This document shows, piece after piece, positions 1-5,869 of a DNA stretch of 6,119 nt. The notes under the pieces are model-generated. The model ran no database searches. It saw nothing but the letters and a program-made list of their open reading frames with translations, and had not been told where the DNA came from. Made by a program: the position numbers and the translations under genes. The stretch's first letter is position 1, and each line of letters starts with the position of its first letter. Source of the stretch: Acidobacteriota bacterium (GTDB lineage Bacteria; Acidobacteriota; Terriglobia; Bryobacterales; JACQDG01); contig JACQDG010000456.1 in assembly GCA_016201185.1 (NCBI GenBank), forward strand, positions 1-6,119, written 5' to 3'.

Positions 1-268
1 CGGTGGAAAGCAGCGCGTCGGGCCGCTCCCGCGCGATGATTTCCTCCAGGTACTCGAGGCTCAGCGGCTCCACGTAGGTGGCGTCCGCCAGCTCCGGGTC
101 CGTCATGATGGTGGCGGGGTTGGAGTTGGCCAGCACCACCTGGTAGCCCTCGCTCCGCAGCGCCTTGCACGCCTGGGTGCCGGAGTAGTCGAATTCGCAG
201 GCCTGGCCGATGACGATCGGTCCCGAACCGATGATCAGGATCCTGTGGATGTCGTTGCGCCTGGGCAT
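1..268 (-). CDS. carB: Carbamoyl-phosphate synthase large subunit, N-terminal part (cut by left edge)
   Basis: This is the start of the large subunit that makes carbamoyl phosphate from bicarbonate, ATP and ammonia delivered by CarA, in the cytoplasm, for pyrimidine and arginine synthesis. Only 89 codons are present; the family is usually about 1,070 residues, so more than 90% lies beyond the left edge. The visible part is the pre-ATP-grasp segment and lines up with known CarB from its first residue: MPRRNDIHRILIIGSGP at 1-17, then IGQACEFDYSG at 20-30, NSNPATIMTDPE at 48-59, ADATYVEP at 61-68 and ERPDALLST at 81-89. The ATG lies one base after the carA stop (TGA-A-ATG), so translation is probably coupled to carA; only a weak AAAGAG-like ribosome site precedes it. 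No frameshift or unusual residue is seen in this part. Confidence 0.97.
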   Translation of the reverse strand, partial: MPRRNDIHRILIIGSGPIVIGQACEFDYSGTQACKALRSEGYQVVLANSNPATIMTDPELADATYVEPLSLEYLEEIIARERPDALLST

Positions 269-269
269 T

Positions 270-1394
270 TCACTCTTTCTGCATCAGCTTCACGAACTCC
301 TCGAACAAGTAGTGCGAATCGTGCGGCCCCGGGGACGCCTCGGGATGGTACTGGACGCAGAACACCGGCTCGCGGCGGTGCCGGAATCCCTCCAGCGTCT
401 GGTCGTTCAGGTTCACGTGGGTGATCTCGACCTCGCTCTGCTTGAGCGAATCCGGATCCACGGCAAAGCCGTGGTTGTGGGAGGTGATCTCCACCCTCCG
501 GTTGGTCAGGTTCAGCACCGGGTGGTTGACGCCGCGATGCCCGAATTTCAGCTTGTAGGTCTTCCCACCCAGCGCCAGCCCGAGGACCTGCTGGCCCAGG
601 CAGATGCCGAAGATCGGCACGCGGCCGATGAGCCGCCGCACGTTGGCCGTCTGCTCCACCAGTGGCTCGGGATCCCCCGGGCCGTTCGACAGGAACACGC
701 CGTCGGGCTTCAGCTCCAGCACATCCTCCCAGCTCGTCAGCGACGGCACCACGGTCACCCGGCAGCCGACGTGCACTAGCCTTCTCAAAATGTTTTTCTT
801 GATGCCGAAGTCGTAAGCCACCACGTGGAGCCGAGGCTCACGCGCCGGGCCTACGGGTTCCGAGGGCGAGCAGGCCTCCACGCCGGCGGTCCATTCGTAG
901 CGATGCTTGGTCGATACCCCGGTGGCCAGGTCCAGGCCGCTCATGGAAGGGATCTGGCGGGCTTTTTCCACCAGCTTCTGCCCGTCGCTTTCGATCGACG
1001 AGATGACGCCGCGCATCACGCCGCTGGAGCGCAGCCGCCTTACCAATAACCTTGTATCGATCTCGGAGATGACGGGAATGCTGGCGCGGGCCAGAAAGTC
1101 GCCGGCGTGCCCGCTCGACCGCCAGTTGCTGGCGATAGTGGAGAATTCCCGCACCACCAGCCCCTCAATGTACGGCCGGGCCGATTCGCTGTCCTCTCCG
1201 TTGATGCCGTAATTGCCGATTTGCGGGTTGGTCAGGATGACGATCTGCCCGCTGTAGGATGGGTCAGTGAAGATCTCCTGGTAGCCGGTGATCGCCGTAT
1301 TGAAAACAACTTCCCCGTAACATTCCGCTTTCGCTCCCAGGCTCAAACCCTCGAATACGCTCCCGTCTTCGAGGGCCAGGATGGCGTCAGTCAA
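270..1394 (-). CDS. carA: Carbamoyl-phosphate synthase small (glutaminase) subunit
   Basis: CarA hydrolyses glutamine and passes ammonia to CarB. With the TTG start chosen here the protein has 374 residues, close to E. coli CarA (382). The N-terminal CarA domain is clear (GEVVFNTAITGYQEIFTDPS at 28-47, IGNYGIN at 59-65). A class I glutamine amidotransferase domain begins near residue 190 (HVVAYDFGIKKN), with SNGPGDP at 236-242, catalytic Cys265 in GICLGQQ, and His350/Glu352 in YHPEASPGPHDS; all three catalytic positions are present. The residue after CLG is Gln, where His is usual (CLGHQ). An in-frame ATG at 1457 would add 21 residues (MSIGPRTSSG...) that do not resemble CarA and would overlap the end of lepB by 41 nt. 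The TTG at 1394 gives the family's normal N-terminus (LTDAILALEDGSVFEG) and has AGGAG 10 nt upstream. It sits 22 bp after lepB and 1 bp before carB, so the three are probably co-transcribed. Confidence 0.96.
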   Translation of the reverse strand: MTDAILALEDGSVFEGLSLGAKAECYGEVVFNTAITGYQEIFTDPSYSGQIVILTNPQIGNYGINGEDSESARPYIEGLVVREFSTIASNWRSSGHAGDFLARASIPVISEIDTRLLVRRLRSSGVMRGVISSIESDGQKLVEKARQIPSMSGLDLATGVSTKHRYEWTAGVEACSPSEPVGPAREPRLHVVAYDFGIKKNILRRLVHVGCRVTVVPSLTSWEDVLELKPDGVFLSNGPGDPEPLVEQTANVRRLIGRVPIFGICLGQQVLGLALGGKTYKLKFGHRGVNHPVLNLTNRRVEITSHNHGFAVDPDSLKQSEVEITHVNLNDQTLEGFRHRREPVFCVQYHPEASPGPHDSHYLFEEFVKLMQKE

Positions 1395-1404
1395 TAGTGG
1401 TGGT

Positions 1405-1409
1405 CTCCT
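1405..1409 (-). promoter_or_regulatory. Shine-Dalgarno that decides the carA start
   Basis: On the minus strand the sequence reads GAGGAGACCACCACTATTG. The AGGAG core lies 10 nt before the TTG at 1394 and inside the short lepB-carA gap. It is the clearest ribosome binding site in the window and supports the TTG over the upstream in-frame ATG. Confidence 0.7.
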
Positions 1410-1416
1410 CGGAAAC

Positions 1417-1983
1417 TCAGCGCAGCACCCCGAACTTGTCCGGGGGCCAATAGACAAAGACAGCCTTGCCGTAAATCCGTTTGCGCTCTACTGTGCCCCA
1501 GGTGCGGCTGTCGTTGGAGGCGTTGCGGTGGTCGCCCAGCACGTAATAGTGGTCCGGCTCGACCTTCACCGCCGGGTAGCTCATGTGGTCGCGGTACTGC
1601 TCCGCCACGTAGTCGTTCCCGGGGGGCTTCCCGTTCACCAGGACGGCGCCCCGGTCGATCTGGACCACGTCGCCCGGCAGCCCGATCACCCGCTTGATAT
1701 AGGACTTCGAGGAATCGAGAGGAAACCAGAACACCACGATATCGCCGCGCTGGATGTCCTCGAAGTGGTAAACGAACTTGTTGACGAAGATCCGCTCCTG
1801 GTCGGTGAGCCAGGGCATCATGCTCGTCCCCTCGACCTTGACCGGCTGGTAGAGGAAGACGATGACCACGGCGGCGATGATCACCGAAATGACAACGTCG
1901 CGGATCCAGGTGCGCAGGTCCAACCACCACGCGCCGCCTTCCGGTTTATGATCGCCAGACTGTGGCCGCTCCGGCTCAGGCAT
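1417..1983 (-). CDS. lepB: Signal peptidase I
   Basis: This is the membrane-bound serine protease that removes signal peptides from exported proteins at the outer face of the cytoplasmic membrane. The 188-residue protein has a short cytoplasmic N-terminus rich in charged residues, one membrane segment at about 29-45 (DVVISVIIAAVVIVFLYQP), then the S26 boxes: VEGTSMMPWL with nucleophile Ser54, SYIKRVIGLPGD with general base Lys97, and GDHRNASNDSR at 150-160 (box E, with His where Asn is common). Length and single anchor match the compact type found in many bacteria. The ATG at 1983 is the only sensible start: in-frame stops lie about 40 nt upstream and no GTG or TTG lies between. No good Shine-Dalgarno precedes it. 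It is the first gene of the apparent lepB-carA-carB operon, and its start faces the divergent glycosyltransferase gene across 47 bp. Confidence 0.96.
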   Translation of the reverse strand: MPEPERPQSGDHKPEGGAWWLDLRTWIRDVVISVIIAAVVIVFLYQPVKVEGTSMMPWLTDQERIFVNKFVYHFEDIQRGDIVVFWFPLDSSKSYIKRVIGLPGDVVQIDRGAVLVNGKPPGNDYVAEQYRDHMSYPAVKVEPDHYYVLGDHRNASNDSRTWGTVERKRIYGKAVFVYWPPDKFGVLR

Positions 1984-2011
1984 GGTTTGCTGCTGGTCGT
2001 TCCCAGAAATC

Positions 2012-2020
2012 TGGTATCTT
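2012..2020 (+). promoter_or_regulatory. Possible extended -10 promoter element for the glycosyltransferase gene
   Basis: TGGTATCTT fits the extended -10 pattern TGn-TAnnnT (hexamer TATCTT, 4 of 6 to TATAAT). It sits in the 47-bp gap between the two divergent genes, the only AT-leaning stretch nearby. A start about 7 nt after the hexamer would fall at 2027-2031, at or just before the ATG at 2031. No convincing -35 is seen at the usual distance. It is supported by position and motif only. Confidence 0.3.
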
Positions 2021-2022
2021 CC

Positions 2023-2031
2023 TTTTTATCA
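2023..2031 (-). promoter_or_regulatory. Possible extended -10 promoter element for lepB-carA-carB
   Basis: On the minus strand this reads TGATAAAAA (TGn followed by TAAAAA, 4 of 6 to TATAAT). It would start transcription near 2016 and give a leader of about 33 nt before the lepB ATG. No clear -35 is found upstream, where the sequence is already inside the glycosyltransferase gene. It is weak and would overlap the start codon of the divergent gene. Confidence 0.18.
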
Positions 2032-2726
2032 TGGAGGAGGGTACACGGGCAAGGGTCGAGCTGATCATCCCGGCGCTCGACGAGGAAGGCTCGATCGGCC
2101 GGGCGCTTGCGGAGATTCCGGAGGGGCTGTACGACCGGGTTCTGGTAGTGGATAACGGCTCGACCGACGGCACCGCCGGTGTCGCCCGCGCGGCCGGCGC
2201 CACGGTGCTCCGCGAGCCCCGCCGCGGTTACGGCGCCGCCTGCCTGCGGGGCATTGCCGCGCTCGATCCGGCGACCGCCATCGTCGTCTTCATGGATGCT
2301 GATGCCAGTGATGTGCCCGCGGAAGCAGCCTCGCTCCTCGAGCCAATCCTCGATGGACGCGCCGACCTGGTGATCGGCTCGCGCGCGCTGGGCCGGAGCG
2401 AAGCCGGCTCGCTCACTCCCCAGCAGCGCTTCGGCAACCGCCTGGCTACGGCCTTGATTGGGCTCCTATACGGCCACCGCTACACAGACCTGGGGCCGTT
2501 CCGGGCGATCCGCGCCGCGAGTCTCCGCACCCTCGGCATGCGCGACCCCGGCTACGGCTGGACGATCGAGATGCAAATCAAGGCGCTGAAAAAGGGGTTG
2601 CGGGTGGCTGAGGTTCCGGTCTCCTACCGCCGCCGCATCGGCCGCAGCAAAATTTCCGGCAACCTGCGTGCCAGCATCGCCGCCGGGGTAAAGATCCTGT
2701 GGACCGTGGTGCGGCTGGCGATGTAG
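2031..2726 (+). CDS. Family 2 glycosyltransferase, DPM1/DPG-synthase-like
   Basis: The 231-residue protein has a GT-A fold of glycosyltransferase family 2 and transfers a sugar from a nucleotide donor, in this subgroup often to a polyprenyl phosphate. Motifs in order are LIIPALDEEGSIG at 11-23, VVDNGSTDGT at 39-48 (nucleotide binding), the metal-binding DxD as MDADASD at 88-94, VIGSRALGR at 114-122, YTDLGPFRAIR at 151-161, and a basic RRIGRSKISG at 201-210 typical of the DPM1/DPG-synthase-like branch. No membrane segment is evident, so it is probably cytoplasmic or peripheral on the membrane. Donor and acceptor cannot be read from the sequence. An open frame extends upstream to an ATG at 1962, but that would overlap lepB and add 23 residues unlike the family. 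The ATG at 2031 has no upstream Shine-Dalgarno; a purine run GGAGGAGGG lies inside codons 1-4 instead. The M42 peptidase gene follows after 11 bp. Confidence 0.9.
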   Translation: MEEGTRARVELIIPALDEEGSIGRALAEIPEGLYDRVLVVDNGSTDGTAGVARAAGATVLREPRRGYGAACLRGIAALDPATAIVVFMDADASDVPAEAASLLEPILDGRADLVIGSRALGRSEAGSLTPQQRFGNRLATALIGLLYGHRYTDLGPFRAIRAASLRTLGMRDPGYGWTIEMQIKALKKGLRVAEVPVSYRRRIGRSKISGNLRASIAAGVKILWTVVRLAM

Positions 2727-2737
2727 AATCGGCCCCT

Positions 2738-3877
2738 ATGAAAAGAATTCTGCTGTGCGCCTTCTGGGCGGCCCTGCTGGCGCCTGCGCGCGAACTGGAC
2801 CGCGTCGAGCGGCTGCTCGAAGAGCTTACTAATGCCCCCGGGCCCTCCGGCTTCGAAGGCCCGGTGCGCGCCGTCGTTCGCCGGGAGCTTTCACCGCTGG
2901 CGAGCCCACTCGAGACCGACGGCCTCGGTTCCCTGATCGCCACTTTGCCCGGCTCTTCCGGCGCGCCCCGGATCATGATGGCGGCTCATCTCGACGAGCT
3001 GGGCATGTTGGTCAAGTACGTCACCCCGGAAGGATTCGTCAAATTTCAAACCCTGGGCGGCTGGCTCGATCAAGGGCTTATTAACCAGCGGTTCGTGATT
3101 CTTACCTCCAAGGGCGCGGTCGAGGGAGTCACGGGCCTGAAGACGCCTCACATTATGGCGCCCGAGGAGCGCACCAGTCTGGTCAAGCGGGACCGCATCT
3201 TCATCGACGTCGGCGCCGCGAGCCGCCAGGACGCTGAGGAGCGCCTGGGCATACGCCCCGGCGACCCGATCGCGCCCGACAGCCGTTTCGCTGTCCTCAA
3301 CGACGGCCGGGTGTATCTCGCCAAGGCCTGGGACGACCGCGTCGGCCTGGGAGTGATGATCGAGGTGATGCGCCGGCTGAAGGCGAGCTCGCCGCCCAAT
3401 TCCGTTTACGCCGTCGCTACTGTGCAGGAAGAAATCGGCCTGCGCGGCGCCCACACCAGCAGCTACCAGGTTAAACCTGACATAGGTATCAGTATCGAGG
3501 CCGGTGTGGCCGCCGACTACCCCGGCATCTCCCGCGACGAGGCGCAGGAGCGGCTCGGCGGAGGCCCGGGCATCTTCCTCCACGACAGCTCCATGCTTCC
3601 CAACCTGAAGCTCCGCGATTTTGTAGTGGAGGTGGCCCGCCAGCTCAAGATTCCCGTGCAGTTCGAGGTGCTGAGCGGTTACGGCGAGGACGGCGCCGAG
3701 ATGCAGCGGGCTTACAGTGGCGCGCCCAGCATCAACATCACGGTTCCCGTCCGGTACCTGCACAACCACAACGGGATCATCCAGCGCGATGACTTCGACC
3801 GCGCCGTCGAGCTGATCACCGGGCTGATCCGCCGCCTGGATGCGGCCACGGTTCGCCGGCTGAAGAGCTTCGAGTGA
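2738..3877 (+). CDS. M42-family metallo-aminopeptidase with a predicted signal peptide
   Basis: This 379-residue protein resembles the M42 (TET/FrvX/cellulase-M-like) aminopeptidases, which remove N-terminal residues from peptides using two metal ions. The core motifs are AAHLDELGM (ligand His84), LAKAWDDRVG (bridging Asp199), TVQEEIGLRGA (catalytic Glu231, ligand Glu232), ISIEAGVAADYPG (Glu254 at the position that is usually Asp), and VPVRYLHNHNGI (ligand His342). The N-terminus is MKRILLCAFWAALLAPA-RE: two basic residues, a hydrophobic run and an A-P-A site after residue 17, reading as a Sec signal peptide. That is unusual for a family known mainly from the cytosol. The ATG at 2738 was chosen over a GTG at 2699 because the longer form overlaps the glycosyltransferase gene and buries the signal peptide. 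Family assignment is firm; substrate and export are inferred. It is probably co-transcribed with the glycosyltransferase, 11 bp upstream. Confidence 0.92.
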   Translation: MKRILLCAFWAALLAPARELDRVERLLEELTNAPGPSGFEGPVRAVVRRELSPLASPLETDGLGSLIATLPGSSGAPRIMMAAHLDELGMLVKYVTPEGFVKFQTLGGWLDQGLINQRFVILTSKGAVEGVTGLKTPHIMAPEERTSLVKRDRIFIDVGAASRQDAEERLGIRPGDPIAPDSRFAVLNDGRVYLAKAWDDRVGLGVMIEVMRRLKASSPPNSVYAVATVQEEIGLRGAHTSSYQVKPDIGISIEAGVAADYPGISRDEAQERLGGGPGIFLHDSSMLPNLKLRDFVVEVARQLKIPVQFEVLSGYGEDGAEMQRAYSGAPSINITVPVRYLHNHNGIIQRDDFDRAVELITGLIRRLDAATVRRLKSFE

Positions 3878-3881
3878 GGGA

Positions 3882-3894
3882 CCCGGCCGCCGGG
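3882..3894. terminator. Short GC hairpin between convergent genes, possible weak terminator
   Basis: CCCGG-CCG-CCGGG forms a 5-bp stem with a 3-nt loop in the 18-bp gap between the M42 and M81 stop codons, readable from both strands. There is no T-run on either side, so it is not a standard intrinsic terminator. Its position is the main support. Confidence 0.25.
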
Positions 3895-3895
3895 A

Positions 3896-5449
3896 TTACT
3901 CCAACCCCCACAGCGGGCGCCGGACTTTCTTATAAGTGAACCGCGCCGGATTGACGGCCGTCAGGCCTGGGGTATCGACCTCGATGATCTCCCCGGCAAT
4001 CGGCTCGTAGGCCGCCCGGAAGGCCACGGCCGCTTTCACTACCAATATTTTCTGCCGTTGCGGTTGAATACCGGCGCTGAGCAATTGCTGCAGGCTGAAG
4101 GGGGGCTCGCGCTCGGTGGTCAGCATCAGTAGATTCGGTGAGTCCGGCCCGCCGCCCTCCACCTCCACTAGGGCCGTCAGCCCCTGATTGTGGTATCGCC
4201 GGCCGCCATGGCGCACTTCGGTTTCCACGTATTTGCCGTCGCAGATCAGGCGCACTCGCCCGCTGACTTCCACCGCGTCGCCGTGCAGCCGGTCGCGCTT
4301 GCCGCCTACGCGAGCCCGAAACAACCCGCCTACCACCGCGTGCACCGCCGCCTCGACCGCCTCCGGATCTGACAAGACGACCACCCACCCCTGGGCGTTC
4401 TGCCGCAGCAGCTGGGCAAGCAGGAAAGTGCTGTCGCCGGCTGAGCCTCCGCCGATGTTGTCGCCCATATCCACCAGCACTACCGGGGTCTTCGCGGAGA
4501 CCATGGCCTGGCGCACGGCCGCAGCCGCTTCCGGCAGCTCCAGCTTCATCCGCTCGCGGCTGGCCCACAGCAGATCGCTCAACCGCTGGGCTTCGGCCTG
4601 GGCCAGCGCCGGGTCGTTATCCGTTACTACTACTACCGATGGCCCCATCTGCGGCACATCGGCGTACTGGTAGCCTGCCGAGACGCTGGCTGCGAGGATC
4701 TTGGGGTTCTGCTCGAGCCGCCGGCTCTCCTCCACGATCGGGGCCAGCGGCTCAAGACTGGTGTTGTGGTAGCGGATGTTATACACCATGGGCGGCTTGG
4801 CCAGCGCCTGCGTGGGCCGCGCTTGGCGGTTGAGGATGCGGTCGAGAATCTCGGCCGCTTTGACGCCGCGCTCGCGCTGGTCCACGTGGGGGCAGGTCTT
4901 GTAAGTCAGCAACGCGGTGGAGTGGCGGACGATCTCGGGGGAAATGTTGGCGTGGAAATCGTGGGTGACGACGATCGGGAAATTCGGCCCCATGGCCTGG
5001 CGCAGGCGCCGGACGATCTCAGCGTCGGCGTGCGGGAATTTTTCCGTGACCATGGCCCCGTGCAGCGCCAGCAGCAAGCCGTCGAGCTGCGGCGCAGCCC
5101 GCAGCCGCGCGGCCAGTTGATCGGTCAGGCTGTTGAGCGCCGCATCGGTGACCGGGCCGGCGGGCGTCGCTTCGGCCACCAGCGCCGGATATATCTCCAG
5201 GCCGAACTTCCGGGCTCCGGCGATGAATCCGCCCACCTCGTGCTGGCTCTCGCCCCACTCCGCCAGGATGGCGTCGCCGGTCTTGAGATTGCTCCGCTCG
5301 AAGGCCGCCCGGTCGGTGGCCAGCGTGCTGAAGGAATTCGACTCGTGCAGAATGCCGCCGATGGCCACCCGCGGCGCAGCTCTCGCCGAACCCCAGGCCG
5401 CTGCCAGAAACATGCTTGCTCCCGCCACGATTGGGAATCGACTGCTCAT
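3896..5449 (-). CDS. Exported M81-family (MlrC-like) metallopeptidase
   Basis: The 517-residue protein is built like MlrC, the M81 metallopeptidase known from the microcystin breakdown pathway, where it cleaves linearised peptide. The N-terminal domain starts with RVAIGGILHESNSFS (His35, Glu36), then LLLALHGAMVTEKFPHADAE (His130), VVTHDFHANIS (Asp164, His166) and TYKTCPHVDQRERG (His188), the conserved putative metal-binding positions. The C-terminal domain carries the family signature VDMGDNIGGGSAGDST at 326-341 and ends RFTYKKVRRPLWGLE. Residues 1-24 (MSSRFPIVAG..., cut at SARA-AP) look like a Sec signal peptide, so the enzyme probably works in the periplasm or outside. The actual substrate is unknown; M81 relatives occur in many bacteria that do not degrade microcystin. 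The ATG at 5449 has only a weak GGGCGG upstream. It lies 12 bp after the BlaI-like gene, so it is probably in the same operon, and it converges on the M42 gene. Confidence 0.92.
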   Translation of the reverse strand: MSSRFPIVAGASMFLAAAWGSARAAPRVAIGGILHESNSFSTLATDRAAFERSNLKTGDAILAEWGESQHEVGGFIAGARKFGLEIYPALVAEATPAGPVTDAALNSLTDQLAARLRAAPQLDGLLLALHGAMVTEKFPHADAEIVRRLRQAMGPNFPIVVTHDFHANISPEIVRHSTALLTYKTCPHVDQRERGVKAAEILDRILNRQARPTQALAKPPMVYNIRYHNTSLEPLAPIVEESRRLEQNPKILAASVSAGYQYADVPQMGPSVVVVTDNDPALAQAEAQRLSDLLWASRERMKLELPEAAAAVRQAMVSAKTPVVLVDMGDNIGGGSAGDSTFLLAQLLRQNAQGWVVVLSDPEAVEAAVHAVVGGLFRARVGGKRDRLHGDAVEVSGRVRLICDGKYVETEVRHGGRRYHNQGLTALVEVEGGGPDSPNLLMLTTEREPPFSLQQLLSAGIQPQRQKILVVKAAVAFRAAYEPIAGEIIEVDTPGLTAVNPARFTYKKVRRPLWGLE

Positions 5450-5461
5450 CGCCGCCCGCGG

Positions 5462-5869
5462 TTACAGCAACGCGGCATCCAGCGCTGCCTCGGCGGCGGC
5501 GGCTTCCGCCGGCTCGGGGCTTCGTCCCCGCAAGTGGTTGAGCAACCGTTCGCGGGAGCCGTCGAAGAAGTCGCGGGCCAGCCGGTCGATGACCATTTCC
5601 AGCGCCGCCTCGCGGGAGATCAGGGGGACATAGAAGTGCGCGCGTCCCTGCTTGCGCCGGCCGGCTGCGCCTTTGCGAGCCAGCCGGTCGAGCAGGGTGA
5701 GCACGGTGGTGTAGGCCAGCGGGCGGCGGCGGTTCATCTCCGTGTTCACCTGGCGCACCGTGGCCTCGCCGAGTTGCCAGAGCGCCTTCATGGCTTCCAG
5801 TTCCAGCGGGGGCAGCAGGCGCCCGTGGTTCCCTCCGCGGTTGAATGGTGGTGGGCTAGGAACCGTCAT
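5462..5869 (-). CDS. BlaI/MecI/CopY-family transcriptional repressor
   Basis: This 135-residue protein is a winged-helix repressor of the BlaI/MecI family; such proteins bind promoter DNA as dimers and in classical cases are cut when an M56 membrane sensor detects beta-lactam. The core is LPPLELEAMKALWQLGEATV at 19-38, then VRQVNTEMNRRRPLAYTTVLTLLDRL in two pieces (38-50 and 51-63) with the recognition helix at about 53-66, the wing RRKQGRAHFYVPLISREAA, and a dimerisation helix through LARDFFDGSRERLLNHL at 97-113. It has an 18-residue Pro/Gly-rich N-terminal extension and an Ala-rich tail (AEAAAAEAALDAALL), making it slightly longer than typical BlaI (about 125). No M56/BlaR1 gene is adjacent in the window; the M81 peptidase gene follows after 12 bp. 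The ATG overlaps the end of the upstream gene by 14 nt. The target genes cannot be told from the sequence; autoregulation of this operon is likely by family habit only. Confidence 0.93.
   Translation of the reverse strand: MTVPSPPPFNRGGNHGRLLPPLELEAMKALWQLGEATVRQVNTEMNRRRPLAYTTVLTLLDRLARKGAAGRRKQGRAHFYVPLISREAALEMVIDRLARDFFDGSRERLLNHLRGRSPEPAEAAAAEAALDAALL

Noticed and set aside
210..779. 189-codon plus-strand open frame over the carA-carB junction
   Set aside because: It is antisense to well-conserved CarA and CarB and shows no domain of its own.
1395..1457. Longer carA form starting at the ATG at 1457
   Set aside because: The extra 21 residues do not match CarA, overlap the lepB 3' end by 41 nt, and the TTG at 1394 has a properly spaced AGGAG.
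1391..1930. 179-codon minus-strand frame overlapping lepB in another phase
   Set aside because: It has the Arg/Gly/Pro-rich composition typical of out-of-phase reading of GC-rich genes and occupies the same strand and space as lepB.
1381..2064. 227-codon plus-strand open frame across lepB
   Set aside because: It is antisense to lepB, whose S26 boxes are unambiguous; the product is a His/Val/Asp-rich shadow with no family resemblance.
2891..3769. Long 292-codon open frame antisense to the M42 gene
   Set aside because: It is a GC-driven shadow: its predicted protein is rich in His, Asp, Gly and Ala without any recognisable motif, while the plus strand has all M42 catalytic motifs.
3930..4568. 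212-codon minus-strand frame inside the M81 gene
   Set aside because: It is an out-of-phase Gly/Arg-rich shadow of the M81 C-terminal domain, which is intact in the true frame, so it does not indicate a frameshift.
4624..4637. Short TAC trinucleotide repeat
   Set aside because: It is about four units coding for a Val run in a beta strand of the M81 protein (SVVVVTD); too short and in frame to be a notable repeat.
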